From NCBI GenBank assembly GCA_037128705.1, contig JBAXVX010000031.1, positions 1-48,918 of the forward strand: a stretch of 48,918 nt of DNA. Direction: 5' to 3'. Numbering within the stretch: position 1 is the first letter of the stretch; every line of letters begins with the position of its first letter. Both the position numbers and the translations under genes were made by a program. Shown one piece after another: positions 34,426 through 42,543 of this stretch. Source of the DNA: CAIVAT01 sp037128705. Lineage in GTDB: Bacteria; Bacteroidota; Bacteroidia; Bacteroidales; FEN-979. The notes under the pieces are model-generated. The model was not told where the DNA came from. It saw only the letters and a list, made by a program, of their open reading frames with translations, and ran no database searches.

Positions 34426-34809
34426 ATGATGAAAAGAATTATTTTGGCGGTTATTATTCTTATAACAATTACAGGATCTTTTCGGGGTAATACGCAGAAC
34501 ATCCCGACCTATCCCATTCCTTCAAAGGATATTTCCGTGAACGGATTAGCCATATTCCAGGAAAATTATCATATCCGGAATATAAATCAGTTCAGATAAA
34601 AGAGAGATCTCAATGTGCATCCAAGATCAGTTTCCGGCTCACAAAATTGTCAATCCACGGTTTGGGTATACAGTCTTGACGGACTTGACAAACTGGGCCC
34701 TTTTACGGTGCTGTGCGGAGAGACATTGACCGTGGAGATCGATGAACGGGAATGGGGGATGTTGATTGAAACAGGATCAGTGACTTTGGTGGATGTTTGG
34801 ATAGAATGA
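34426..34809 (+). pseudogene. Small secreted protein gene interrupted by an in-frame TAA
   Basis: From the ATG at 34426 a signal peptide (MMKRIILAVIILITITGSF) leads to NIPTYPIPSKDISVNGLAIF and a stop (TAA) at 34597-34599 after 57 codons. The same frame then stays open to 34809 and continues sensibly (CQSTVWVYSLDGLDKLGPF, CGETLTVEIDEREWGMLIE, VDVWIE). The whole looks like one ~127-codon secreted beta protein broken by a single nonsense codon. The alternatives are a genuine 57-aa secreted peptide or a downstream restart at the GTG at 34615, but that part would have no signal. No family is recognised. Confidence 0.6.
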
Positions 34810-34859
34810 ACTGTATGGTTCAAAAATAAAATCAATTTATTATGAAAATTATTTGAAAA

Positions 34860-36014
34860 ATGAAAAAGGTGTTAATATTATTACTCTGCCTGTCCAACAT
34901 AGACAGTCAATCCCAACAATTCAATGATTCTATTATTAAATGCAATGAACACATTGGAAAGTACCGCAAAAATTTTACTTTTCCTTCAAATTTAAAATCA
35001 AGGACATCAGGATGGGTCCAGAAAAACGAGTATTCCGATGATTTTAATGGACCCTTGCTTGATACAACTAAATGGAGTGTTTACAACAATTACTGTCATA
35101 CAATGTCGCCCAAAGCCTTTTTTGTAAATTCTCCTAACAATGTTTTTATTGAAGATAGTATCCTGAAGTTAAAAGCAAAATTACTCCCTTACTCATTACC
35201 CTGCACCAATCCAAATTATGATACAACAATTTTCTATCCATATACAAGTGGTTTTGTAATATCAAATTTTTCATTTCGCTATGGATATGTCGAAATCATG
35301 TGTAACCTGCCAACAGATCTAGGTTTAAATCCATGTTTGTGGATGTATGGAGATAGTCCTGAAAGGGATGATGAAATTGATGTGTTTGAAAAGGATTTAT
35401 CAGAAAACTCCAATAAAGTTCTTTTACAAAATTTTTATCGAGGAGCACATCATCCGCCACAACATAAAACTTCTCAACAATTCACTTTTACAACACCCTT
35501 TGTAGGAATAAATAGAATTTTTGCCGTTGAGTGGTTACCCGAAGAAATCAACTATTACATCAACGGGGAGTTGATTTCTTCGATCAAACATACTAATAAT
35601 CCTATGGAGGTAGATACAAGGAATTACTTTACATGTTCTGATTTCATCAATGCGATATCCATGAAATTTTTAATAAGCCTTTCTGTCAATAAGAACATTG
35701 AGCCTGGTTCAGATCCAGAAGAGACCTACGACATTCTCTACATTAAGGCATTTAAGCTTCGGGACGGAGATACCACCGATTTTTGGCCAAGCTCATTTAA
35801 TTTGTTAATGCCAAACATGTTAAAGGTTAACAGGACTTTTCGATTGGGAGGAGATGGAAAGAGTGCTATAGTTCCCCCCAATATCAATTTTACAGCCTGG
35901 GCAAAGGATAGTGTCATGTTATATAAGGGCTTTGTGGCCAATGGTACTTCTTTCACAGCCAGGGTAATTAAAGGGGCAAGCGAATTATATATTCCTCAGT
36001 TACTCGAAGAATAA
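34860..36014 (+). CDS. Secreted glycoside hydrolase family 16-like enzyme
   Basis: 384 aa with a signal peptide (MKKVLILLLCLSNIDSQSQ). The GH16 jelly-roll is recognisable from YSDDFNGPLLDTTKWSVYNN, FRYGYVEIMCNLP and the catalytic motif DEIDVFE (Glu172 nucleophile, Asp174, Glu177 acid/base), followed by FAVEWLPEEINYYINGE. This motif order is that of laminarinase/beta-glucanase-type GH16. The 70-residue C-terminal extension is beta-rich and ends without a clear T9SS signature. The gene is AT-rich like its neighbours in this accessory region. The exact glycan is unknown. Confidence 0.85.
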   Translation: MKKVLILLLCLSNIDSQSQQFNDSIIKCNEHIGKYRKNFTFPSNLKSRTSGWVQKNEYSDDFNGPLLDTTKWSVYNNYCHTMSPKAFFVNSPNNVFIEDSILKLKAKLLPYSLPCTNPNYDTTIFYPYTSGFVISNFSFRYGYVEIMCNLPTDLGLNPCLWMYGDSPERDDEIDVFEKDLSENSNKVLLQNFYRGAHHPPQHKTSQQFTFTTPFVGINRIFAVEWLPEEINYYINGELISSIKHTNNPMEVDTRNYFTCSDFINAISMKFLISLSVNKNIEPGSDPEETYDILYIKAFKLRDGDTTDFWPSSFNLLMPNMLKVNRTFRLGGDGKSAIVPPNINFTAWAKDSVMLYKGFVANGTSFTARVIKGASELYIPQLLEE

Positions 36015-36058
36015 TTTCAAACAAAGTTTAAGTAAATATCAATCTAAAAAAGGAAATC

Positions 36059-37111
36059 ATGAAATCGCGCATTTTTATTACAGGTTCTATTATTTTATTT
36101 TGGGTATTTACCTTACAGGCCCAAATAAAAATACATAATGATAACCATGTGAGCATTGGAAGTCTGACAAAATCATATGGAGTTCAGGTTCAACCGAACG
36201 GTTATACTTATTTCCAAGCCTCCCTGCCTCAAAATTATGCATGGATGAATCTGACTTTTGCAAACACTAATTTATCAAAGTGTTACATCGTGCAATTTGG
36301 TGATGAACATACTTTTTTCGTTCAGGGAAATGGGAATGTTCATTCGACAAGTTGTCTTATTGACACTGAACTTGGCATGGAAAAAAGTGTACAAAGTGTT
36401 GATTCGGTTTTATCAAAAATTTTGATGCTGAAAAGCGTATTTTTTAAGCCAAAAGAGATGATAAATCAGGATACTATGAGCATAACCGACAAATATGGCA
36501 GTACCCATTCATTATTTAAATCCACGAGGATCGATGACTCTACAAACAGATTTATCGATCCTGGAGTCGTAAAAACATTAAATGCCGAAAAAGAGAGAAA
36601 ATATATTGGCCTTATTTCCGGGGAGGTTGAAAAAATTATCCCTGAACTTGTAAGAACCAAACCTGATGGAACAAAAGGAATTGCTTATTACAGTCTGACA
36701 AGCCTTTTGGTTGAAGCGATAAAGGAACAGCAAGCTGAAATTGAAAAAATTAAAAAACTAATTGGAAGTTCCTACATGAAATCTGACAGCCAACAATCAT
36801 TTACTCTGAAAGAGGATACAACTGATCCTGAAAACCAATCAGGTAAAGCATTGAATTTTCTATCCCAAAATCAACCCAACCCATTTACCGAAAAAACAAC
36901 TATCCGGTATAAAACAAGTAATGTCTTAAAAAAAGCCTCTATTTTTGTTTTTGATTTGCAGGGATCATTAATGAAATCGTTTGAAGAGCTGGAGCAACAG
37001 GAGGGTGAAATTACTATCAGGGGATATGATCTTAAGCCAGGCATGTATATTTACACACTGGTAATAGATGGAACAGAAATGGACTCAAAAAGGATGATAC
37101 TTACAAATTAG
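36059..37111 (+). CDS. Secreted protein with S74 (tail-fibre chaperone) domain and T9SS sorting domain
   Basis: 350 aa with a signal peptide ending LQAQ (1-21). The middle (about 110-235) resembles the intramolecular chaperone domain of endosialidase/tail-fibre proteins (Peptidase_S74): KYIGLISGEVEKIIPELV, GIAYYSLTSLLVEAIKEQQAEIEKIKKL with its long closing helix. The last ~80 residues are a T9SS domain (SQNQPNPFTEKTTIRY ... LKPGMYIYTLVIDG ... KRMILTN). It is likely a surface fibre protein. A decayed copy of its 3' end lies at 39957-40082. It ends 2 bases before an ATG of the FISUMP gene frame. Confidence 0.82.
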   Translation: MKSRIFITGSIILFWVFTLQAQIKIHNDNHVSIGSLTKSYGVQVQPNGYTYFQASLPQNYAWMNLTFANTNLSKCYIVQFGDEHTFFVQGNGNVHSTSCLIDTELGMEKSVQSVDSVLSKILMLKSVFFKPKEMINQDTMSITDKYGSTHSLFKSTRIDDSTNRFIDPGVVKTLNAEKERKYIGLISGEVEKIIPELVRTKPDGTKGIAYYSLTSLLVEAIKEQQAEIEKIKKLIGSSYMKSDSQQSFTLKEDTTDPENQSGKALNFLSQNQPNPFTEKTTIRYKTSNVLKKASIFVFDLQGSLMKSFEELEQQEGEITIRGYDLKPGMYIYTLVIDGTEMDSKRMILTN

Positions 37112-37140
37112 GGATGACTTCCCGAAAGAAAGGATATGCC

Positions 37141-38538
37141 ATGATCCGTTGGAAAACAGTTCTGTTGCTTTTCATTTCTGTAACATTTAGAGTTACCGCC
37201 CAGGATGTCAGGATTACCCTGACCACCAGTTTCCAACAGATGGCCGTTCCCCTCGATTCCATATTGATGGATAACCTCACCAATGGAACCAGTGTGATGC
37301 TGAACATCCTGCCACCCGCGATAACCTCCTATGAAATTGACCTGTCGAAGGGAAAGATCATTTACGGCCTGGATGAGCTTCAAAATCCGGGATATGGATT
37401 CTTCCCCTGCAGCAACACCCCCGGTGAATTAAGATTTTACGCCGTACTTCCATCCTTTTCCCCCATCTCCATCACCCTGTATGATCTTTTAGGGAGACCA
37501 ATTTCATCGGATCGGTTGGATTGTTCTCCGGGAATCAGCCTGGTCACCTGCAAACCGGGAGGGGTCGCATCGGGGATCATCGTGGCCGAGGGGAATGGAT
37601 ACCACCAATCCTTTAAGGCAACTGGAGGTAAAGAGAAGGGACAACCTTGGATAGTTTCCAGCGCCCCGGCCTCGCTACTGGGCCTCAACCGAAATGATTA
37701 TGAAAAAGCTGCCTTGCAAACCGGCAATTTCATTTTCACACCGGGAGATACGGTTCGTTTTACTGTTTATGCGTATGATATATATTCGGATTCGCTATCT
37801 GCTCAGCCGCTGGATGGCGATTCGCTGGTTGTGGCCGTAACCAGGCCCTGCCCGGGAACGCATTTTGTCACCGACGTTGACGGGAATACCTATACCACTG
37901 TTCAAATCGGCAACCAGTGCTGGATGCGTGAAAACATGAATGCCACCCATTATTCCGATGGCACTGCCCTGCTCGACGGGACGGGAGTGGGTCATCTTTC
38001 ACAGGAAAATTACAAAAGATACTGGTTTAATTACGAGGATAATCCCGATAACGGTATTGTATACGGCAAGTTATATACATGGGCCGGAGCTATGAATTGG
38101 GATTTTATGAATGGTCTTCCACCGGAAAAATCCCGTGGGATTTGTCCCGTTGATTGGCATGTTCCAAGTGATGACGAATGGATCGTGTTAGAGATGTTTC
38201 TGGGTATGAGTTCAGCAGATGCATATGATTGCCGCTTGTTTTACCGGGGAACGGATGAGGGCGGGAAGCTCAAGGAGGCGGGGACGGGACATTGGGATTC
38301 CCCAAACAGCGGTGCAACGAATGAAAGTGGATTTACAGCCTTACCGGGAGGAGGACGACTTGACTTGGAGTCCCTATTTGTTGGACTGAACCAGTTCGGT
38401 CGTTGGTGGACATCATCCAACTGGTATACAACCATATCGCCATCAGATAGGATATTATATAAGGAGGTTCCTATAATCGCCAGACAATGTATAACTGGCC
38501 AAACTCATGGGTTATCTGTCAGGTGTGTTAAAGATTAG
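37141..38538 (+). CDS. Secreted FISUMP-domain protein
   Basis: Two starts are possible. The ATG at 37114 adds nine charged residues. The ATG at 37141 has an AAAGGA leader six bases upstream and begins the signal peptide MIRWKTVLLLFISVTFRVTA, so I prefer it (465 aa). Residues ~85-155 look like a T9SS-type sorting module placed internally (GFFPCSNTPGELRF ... VASGIIVAEGNG). The FISUMP domain runs from about 237 to the end (TDVDGNTYTTVQIGNQCWM, CPVDWHVPSDDEW, GFTALPGGGR, GLSVRCVKD). The architecture matches the protein at 9458-10768. The role is unknown. Confidence 0.85.
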   Translation: MIRWKTVLLLFISVTFRVTAQDVRITLTTSFQQMAVPLDSILMDNLTNGTSVMLNILPPAITSYEIDLSKGKIIYGLDELQNPGYGFFPCSNTPGELRFYAVLPSFSPISITLYDLLGRPISSDRLDCSPGISLVTCKPGGVASGIIVAEGNGYHQSFKATGGKEKGQPWIVSSAPASLLGLNRNDYEKAALQTGNFIFTPGDTVRFTVYAYDIYSDSLSAQPLDGDSLVVAVTRPCPGTHFVTDVDGNTYTTVQIGNQCWMRENMNATHYSDGTALLDGTGVGHLSQENYKRYWFNYEDNPDNGIVYGKLYTWAGAMNWDFMNGLPPEKSRGICPVDWHVPSDDEWIVLEMFLGMSSADAYDCRLFYRGTDEGGKLKEAGTGHWDSPNSGATNESGFTALPGGGRLDLESLFVGLNQFGRWWTSSNWYTTISPSDRILYKEVPIIARQCITGQTHGLSVRCVKD

Positions 38539-38679
38539 GTGCTTCCAGGTACACCCTAAACGACCGGAATATGATGGGAGACGGTTAAATCGGGTTCTGT
38601 GAGTGGCTGGAGGCGAAATGCCGGTCTGCCCTGAGGATCATGGACAATAATATTTCATTTTTATTTAAACAAACAACAT

Positions 38680-39906
38680 ATGAAAACAAAAAACTTTTTA
38701 CTTCTCGGTTTGATGATCGGATTACTGTTATCCTGCGGTAAAAGCAGTGAGAACACACCTGAGATTTATTCTTTTTCAGGAAAGGCACAGAAAGGTCCAT
38801 TTATTACAGGGACCACCGTCACACTGAATGAGCTGAATTCAACGCTCGGACAGACAGGAAAATCCTTTACAACCTCCATCTCCAGCGACGATGGAAGTTT
38901 TACCCTGAACAATATTGCATTGAGTTCAAATCTTGCGCTTCTGACCGCCAATGGATATCATTTCAGCGAGATTTATGGAGAATTATCCGGAGGGCCCCTG
39001 TCGTTACAGGCAATCTCAGACTTGTCTGTCAATCAATCAGTGAATATCAATGTTCTGACCCATCTGGTTAAAGGCCGTATTGAGAATTTGGTTTCAAATG
39101 GATTGGGTTTTCAGGATGCCAATAACCAGGCGAAATCAGAGATGCTTTCATTCCTGGGTGTAACCGAACAATTCGGAACCGACTTTGAAAAACTGGATAT
39201 TTCAAAAGGAGAAGATTACAATGCGGTCCTTCTGGCCTTTTCGGTAATGTTGCAGCGAAATACGAACAACATGATTGAACGGCCAACCCTTACAGCAGAA
39301 TTAACGCAGCTGTTATCAAAATTATCATCCGATTTCTCAACCGACGGGCTGATCACGGATCAAAATTTAATTGACACGCTTTTGTATAATATCTCACAAC
39401 TGAACCTGAAAGATATCCGTAAACATGTGGAGAAAAGGTATGCAGACCTGGGACAAACAGTGACAATCCCCGATTTTGAAAAATATGTGGCCGGGTTTCA
39501 GGCAAAGTACAGCAAAATTATCTACACCGGTTTCTATTACCCTGCCAGCGCCTCTCCTGAACCTATCATAGCGCCTGATTCAAAGCTGCCCAATATTTTA
39601 GTTCCTTCCGATACAATTTTTCAGGCAGGTAAGCCCTATTCGATGGCGGCCATCATCCCGTTGAATTCGAACCTGACCATTAAGTTTAAGACTGCCGGTA
39701 ACAGCGATAATTGGGTCATCGGAGGCCCTGTTTATGGCTGGGAGCTGATCAATGAATCTCCATTTGGAATAACGTTGAACTCGCAGAGGCGAAATGAACT
39801 AATGACCATGCTTTTCCACCTGGAAATAGCAGGAACTGCAACCATCGAATATTATGAAAACAATACAGCAACACCGACATTCACAAAAAATATAAAATGG
39901 GAATAA
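38680..39906 (+). CDS. Lipoprotein of unknown function with beta-sandwich-like N-terminus
   Basis: 408 aa. The lipoprotein signal ends in LLLSC (Cys19). Residues 30-115 (FSGKAQKGPFITGTTVTLNEL, DDGSFTLNNIAL) read like a carboxypeptidase-regulatory or Ig-type sandwich of the kind found in surface lipoproteins. A helical middle region (NINVLTHLVKGRIENLV, ELTQLLSKLSSDF) and a beta C-terminal part follow. I recognise no catalytic motif. It lies alone between the FISUMP gene and a pair of pseudogenes. Confidence 0.7.
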   Translation: MKTKNFLLLGLMIGLLLSCGKSSENTPEIYSFSGKAQKGPFITGTTVTLNELNSTLGQTGKSFTTSISSDDGSFTLNNIALSSNLALLTANGYHFSEIYGELSGGPLSLQAISDLSVNQSVNINVLTHLVKGRIENLVSNGLGFQDANNQAKSEMLSFLGVTEQFGTDFEKLDISKGEDYNAVLLAFSVMLQRNTNNMIERPTLTAELTQLLSKLSSDFSTDGLITDQNLIDTLLYNISQLNLKDIRKHVEKRYADLGQTVTIPDFEKYVAGFQAKYSKIIYTGFYYPASASPEPIIAPDSKLPNILVPSDTIFQAGKPYSMAAIIPLNSNLTIKFKTAGNSDNWVIGGPVYGWELINESPFGITLNSQRRNELMTMLFHLEIAGTATIEYYENNTATPTFTKNIKWE

Positions 39907-39956
39907 CGTGTCGGGGAAGCTTCAACTTTGATGGGAGCGTTTAACAGGAAAAAACT

Positions 39957-40082
39957 TACAAATTGGACACAAAAGGGGAAATCACCATTTTTGGTAATGA
40001 ATTCAAACCAGGGATATATCTTTATAGTCTCATTGTTGATGGTAATGAAATTGATACTAAAAGAATGATTCTGACTGATTAA
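39957..40082 (+). pseudogene. Fragment of an S74/T9SS protein C-terminus
   Basis: In frame to the TAA at 40080-40082 this reads KLDTKGEITIFGNEFKPG, then IYLYSLIVDGNEIDTKRMILTD. It is closely parallel to the end of the 36059-37111 protein (GEITIRGYDLKPGMYIYTLVIDG ... KRMILTN). Nothing upstream in the frame supports a gene. It is the 3' stub of a paralogue. Confidence 0.75.
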
Positions 40083-40091
40083 TGTTAAGGC

Positions 40092-40476
40092 TTTGAAAAC
40101 AATTATACCTGTGGTACCGGCACGGTAACTGATATCGACGGCAATGTATATCAAACCGTTACGATTGGCACACAATGCTGCGCGTAATTTGTTCGAATAC
40201 CGGGGAACGATAAGCAATAAATTAAAAATTGCCGGCCCCGAATGGTATTATAAGGATGGAACCGACGAATTCGGCTTCTCCGCCAAAGGAGGCGGATTTT
40301 ATGGATGTCAATTATCAGGTTGTTTGTTTTACTTGTTGACAGAATATGGCACATGGTGGACATACGATAAAGACCATCTTATGATCCGTCAGCTCAACGA
40401 AGTTGATGCCGGGGTCTGGCGAGGCTATTTTACCTCTGAAAATGGCGCTTTGTCTGTGAGGTGTGTTAAAAATTAA
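40092..40476 (+). pseudogene. Internally deleted FISUMP-domain gene remnant
   Basis: 40095-40180 encodes FENNYTCGTGTVTDIDGNVYQTVTIGTQC, in pieces the start of a FISUMP domain, and then breaks at the conserved Cys-Trp-Met. After a frame change, 40200-40476 encodes KLKIAGPEWYYKDGTDEFGF and EYGTWWTYDK, ending in ALSVRCVKN, the end of a FISUMP domain. About 75-100 central residues are missing. It follows the T9SS stub in the same order as the intact pair at 36059-38538. Confidence 0.75.
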
Positions 40477-40596
40477 ATAACAAATGTATAATTGGGATAC
40501 CACTGGAAAAGTCAGAATATGGAAATTCAATGTGCCCGGTTATAATAGTTTATATGCTGGTATAGTATCAATAGATCCTGACTTAATTTATCTGCC

Positions 40597-41796
40597 ATGA
40601 AAAATTCAATTCTTTTGTTTTTGATCGTTTCATTTCCCTGCCTTGTATGTGCACAAAATTGGAAGCATCGTCAAATGGCCATGGGAAAGGACACCTCCGA
40701 GATATACCTCAGCACCTATTGGTATCCTTCTGTATACGACTCAATCTATGAAACAATCCTACACTCCACTGACAATGGACGTAGCTTCGCTGTAAGGAAT
40801 AATGAATTTCTTTACACCTTACCCGGCCCTACCTCTCCACTCTCCAGCGATTCCAAATCCGGCGTGGTTTACAAGTGCCCTGATCATGCAATCGATACCT
40901 TTTCAGTCAGCCTGGATACCGGTATGACATTGATAAAAAAGTATTTTCTTAACGCAACTTCGCCCGCTTCCGGTTGTATACCCGGAGAAATCTACTTCCA
41001 ATCATATTTAGCAGGGCCTGTTTTATGCAGAAGTACCGACTTCGGTTCTTCTTTTGATACCGTACCTATGCCGGATTCATTGGAATTACGAGAGGCAGGA
41101 GCCAATCCGGGTGAATTATATTTTAGCGGATACCCTGTAGTAGGCACTGTATTGGTGGACACCATCATGAATGTCGTTATATCTACAGATTATGGGGCCA
41201 CCTATCAATCGCACATGATTTCAATTCCCTACCACCTTCATTACTACGACATAAGACGCGGAACATCACCGGGAGAATTTTATCTACTGGTTTGGGATTC
41301 TAACAACGAAGATTATTTTTACATCTATCATACTACAGATTATGGGAATACAGTGACATTTCAGCAAAAGCATGAATGTGGTTTTTGGTATTTTAAATCC
41401 TATACAGCCGGAAGAAAACCAGGAACATTTTATGTTGCCCGGCGCTCAACATGGACTCCCGAACTTTTCATTGATTACAGTACTGATTATGGGGTTACCT
41501 TTACAACCTACGTTCATTATCTTGACAGCACCTATACCGGAACCGGCAACAGGAGCAATCCAATCAATATAAAGATATTTCCAAATCCCGGCAAAACACA
41601 AATTAATATTGAACTGCCAAATGATAATCCGTACCATAGTCTGCAATTCATGAATATTTTCGGCCAGGTATGCCTACAGCAGGAGATCACCGGACCCGCC
41701 AACACGGTTGATATTAGCGCGATGCCAACAGGTGTTTATTTCGTGAAATTGGTTGCGAAAAATGGCGTGCAGGTAAGGAAGATCATCAAACAGTAG
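40597..41796 (+). CDS. Secreted BNR-type propeller protein with T9SS sorting domain
   Basis: 399 aa with a signal peptide ending LVCAQ (1-20). Several BNR/Asp-box-like turns occur: HSTDNGRSF, STDFGSSF, STDYGATY, TTDYGNTV, STDYGVTF. These suggest a seven-bladed or smaller propeller of the sialidase/VPS10 type without recognisable catalytic residues. The C-terminal ~75 residues are a type A T9SS domain (IKIFPNPGKTQINIEL ... MPTGVYFVKLVAKNG ... KIIKQ). It is a likely surface-bound or secreted binding protein. Confidence 0.82.
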   Translation: MKNSILLFLIVSFPCLVCAQNWKHRQMAMGKDTSEIYLSTYWYPSVYDSIYETILHSTDNGRSFAVRNNEFLYTLPGPTSPLSSDSKSGVVYKCPDHAIDTFSVSLDTGMTLIKKYFLNATSPASGCIPGEIYFQSYLAGPVLCRSTDFGSSFDTVPMPDSLELREAGANPGELYFSGYPVVGTVLVDTIMNVVISTDYGATYQSHMISIPYHLHYYDIRRGTSPGEFYLLVWDSNNEDYFYIYHTTDYGNTVTFQQKHECGFWYFKSYTAGRKPGTFYVARRSTWTPELFIDYSTDYGVTFTTYVHYLDSTYTGTGNRSNPINIKIFPNPGKTQINIELPNDNPYHSLQFMNIFGQVCLQQEITGPANTVDISAMPTGVYFVKLVAKNGVQVRKIIKQ

Positions 41797-41817
41797 ATAT
41801 TTATCAATCATCACAAG

Positions 41818-42099
41818 ATGAAAACACTGAAGTTCATTTGGTTCCTTTTGCTTCCCTTTGCCCTTGAAGGGCAGAACTGGCAAAACATCTGTTCACCCGG
41901 CACGACCTATTTTATCGACAGCTATGACACATTACAGGATGTGTCGACTAAATTGACTACCCCCTGCCGATCGGAAGAGACGGGTCTAAATGTATTTAAA
42001 ACAGACAGATACGGTGGCCGGTTTAAATCGGCGCAAGGTGGTCAGATGCACCGGCTTGTCCACCTGACCGGTGAATACAAAGCAACTCGCTTTGCCTGA
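41818..42099 (+). pseudogene. Secreted protein gene truncated by IS-derived DNA
   Basis: The ATG at 41818 starts a good signal peptide (MKTLKFIWFLLLPFALEGQ) followed by NWQNICSPGTTYFIDSYDTLQ, the beginning of a secreted protein. From about 41940 the sequence changes to low-similarity DNA with repeated GGTGG/CACC units, and then to the reversed transposase fragment. The frame runs on to a chance stop at 42097-42099. I read it as the 5' stub of a longer gene cut off by insertion-sequence debris. Confidence 0.6.
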
Positions 42100-42178
42100 C
42101 CACACTCAAATCCGGATTGTTTTTCTCGATCATGGACCGCTTTTCTTCAAGAGTAAAACCTATAGTAGCTTTTTTTTT
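42060..42178 (-). pseudogene. Truncated IS3-family transposase OrfB N-terminus
   Basis: In the -1 frame from the A9 run the minus strand reads ATIGFTLEEKRSMIEKNNPD, then LSVVRQSELLCIHRSG, matching the start of IS3 OrfB (the usual TLEEKR and RQCELLGLSRSG pattern). It then loses homology, ending at a TAA at 42023-42025. The integrase core is gone. Confidence 0.7.
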
Positions 42179-42435
42179 AACCAGTCATTCTCAATCTTCA
42201 GCTGGCCTATAGCCTCATATAACTTGGCAACCTTCTCATCCTCTTTTGGTTGCCTATGAACCTTATCGAAAACCTGTGAGGCATTTTCTAAAAATTCCTT
42301 CTTCCAGATACTGATCTGGTTGGGATGAATCTCATAGAGCTGGGCCAGTTCAGCAATGGACTTCTGCTCTTTCAGGGCTTCAATGGCGACCTTTGCCTTG
42401 AACTCCGCACTGTGATTTTGTCTTTTCTTTCTCAT
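42160..42435 (-). CDS. IS3-family transposase OrfA
   Basis: 91 aa, complete. It opens MRKKRQNHSAEFKAKVAIEAL, in the style of the HTH_Tnp_1 domain, with the HTH helices at SIAELAQLYEIHPNQISIWKKEFL and the closing leucine-zipper-like helix EKVAKLYEAIGQLKIENDWLKKKL. The stop lies just after nine As (42178-42170), the usual site of -1 frameshifting into orfB in IS3 elements. OrfB here is truncated, so OrfA is an orphan. Confidence 0.85.
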   Translation of the reverse strand: MRKKRQNHSAEFKAKVAIEALKEQKSIAELAQLYEIHPNQISIWKKEFLENASQVFDKVHRQPKEDEKVAKLYEAIGQLKIENDWLKKKLL

Positions 42436-42543
42436 AATGACAGTAAATTTAAGGTTTGTTTGTACACCTTAACTTACTGTCCTAAATTTGGGGAGTATTA
42501 AAGTCATCCGGATGAATTGAAGCTGTCGCTCCGGCAGTTTGTT

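Larger units (their letters stand above)
42060..42500 (-). mobile_element. Remnant of an IS3-family insertion sequence
   Basis: The minus strand carries an intact orfA, an A9 slippage run and only the first ~45 codons of orfB. OrfB similarity stops near 42060. The upstream side (42436-42500) looks like an IS end, reading TACTCCCCAAATTTAGGACAG on the minus strand in two parts. The rest of orfB, with the DDE catalytic core, and the other terminus are absent, so the element cannot move itself. Confidence 0.75.

Noticed and set aside
40144..40476. 110-codon frame taken as a normal gene
   Set aside because: Its start is in the wrong frame relative to the FISUMP beginning; the frame is a product of internal deletion in a decayed FISUMP gene.
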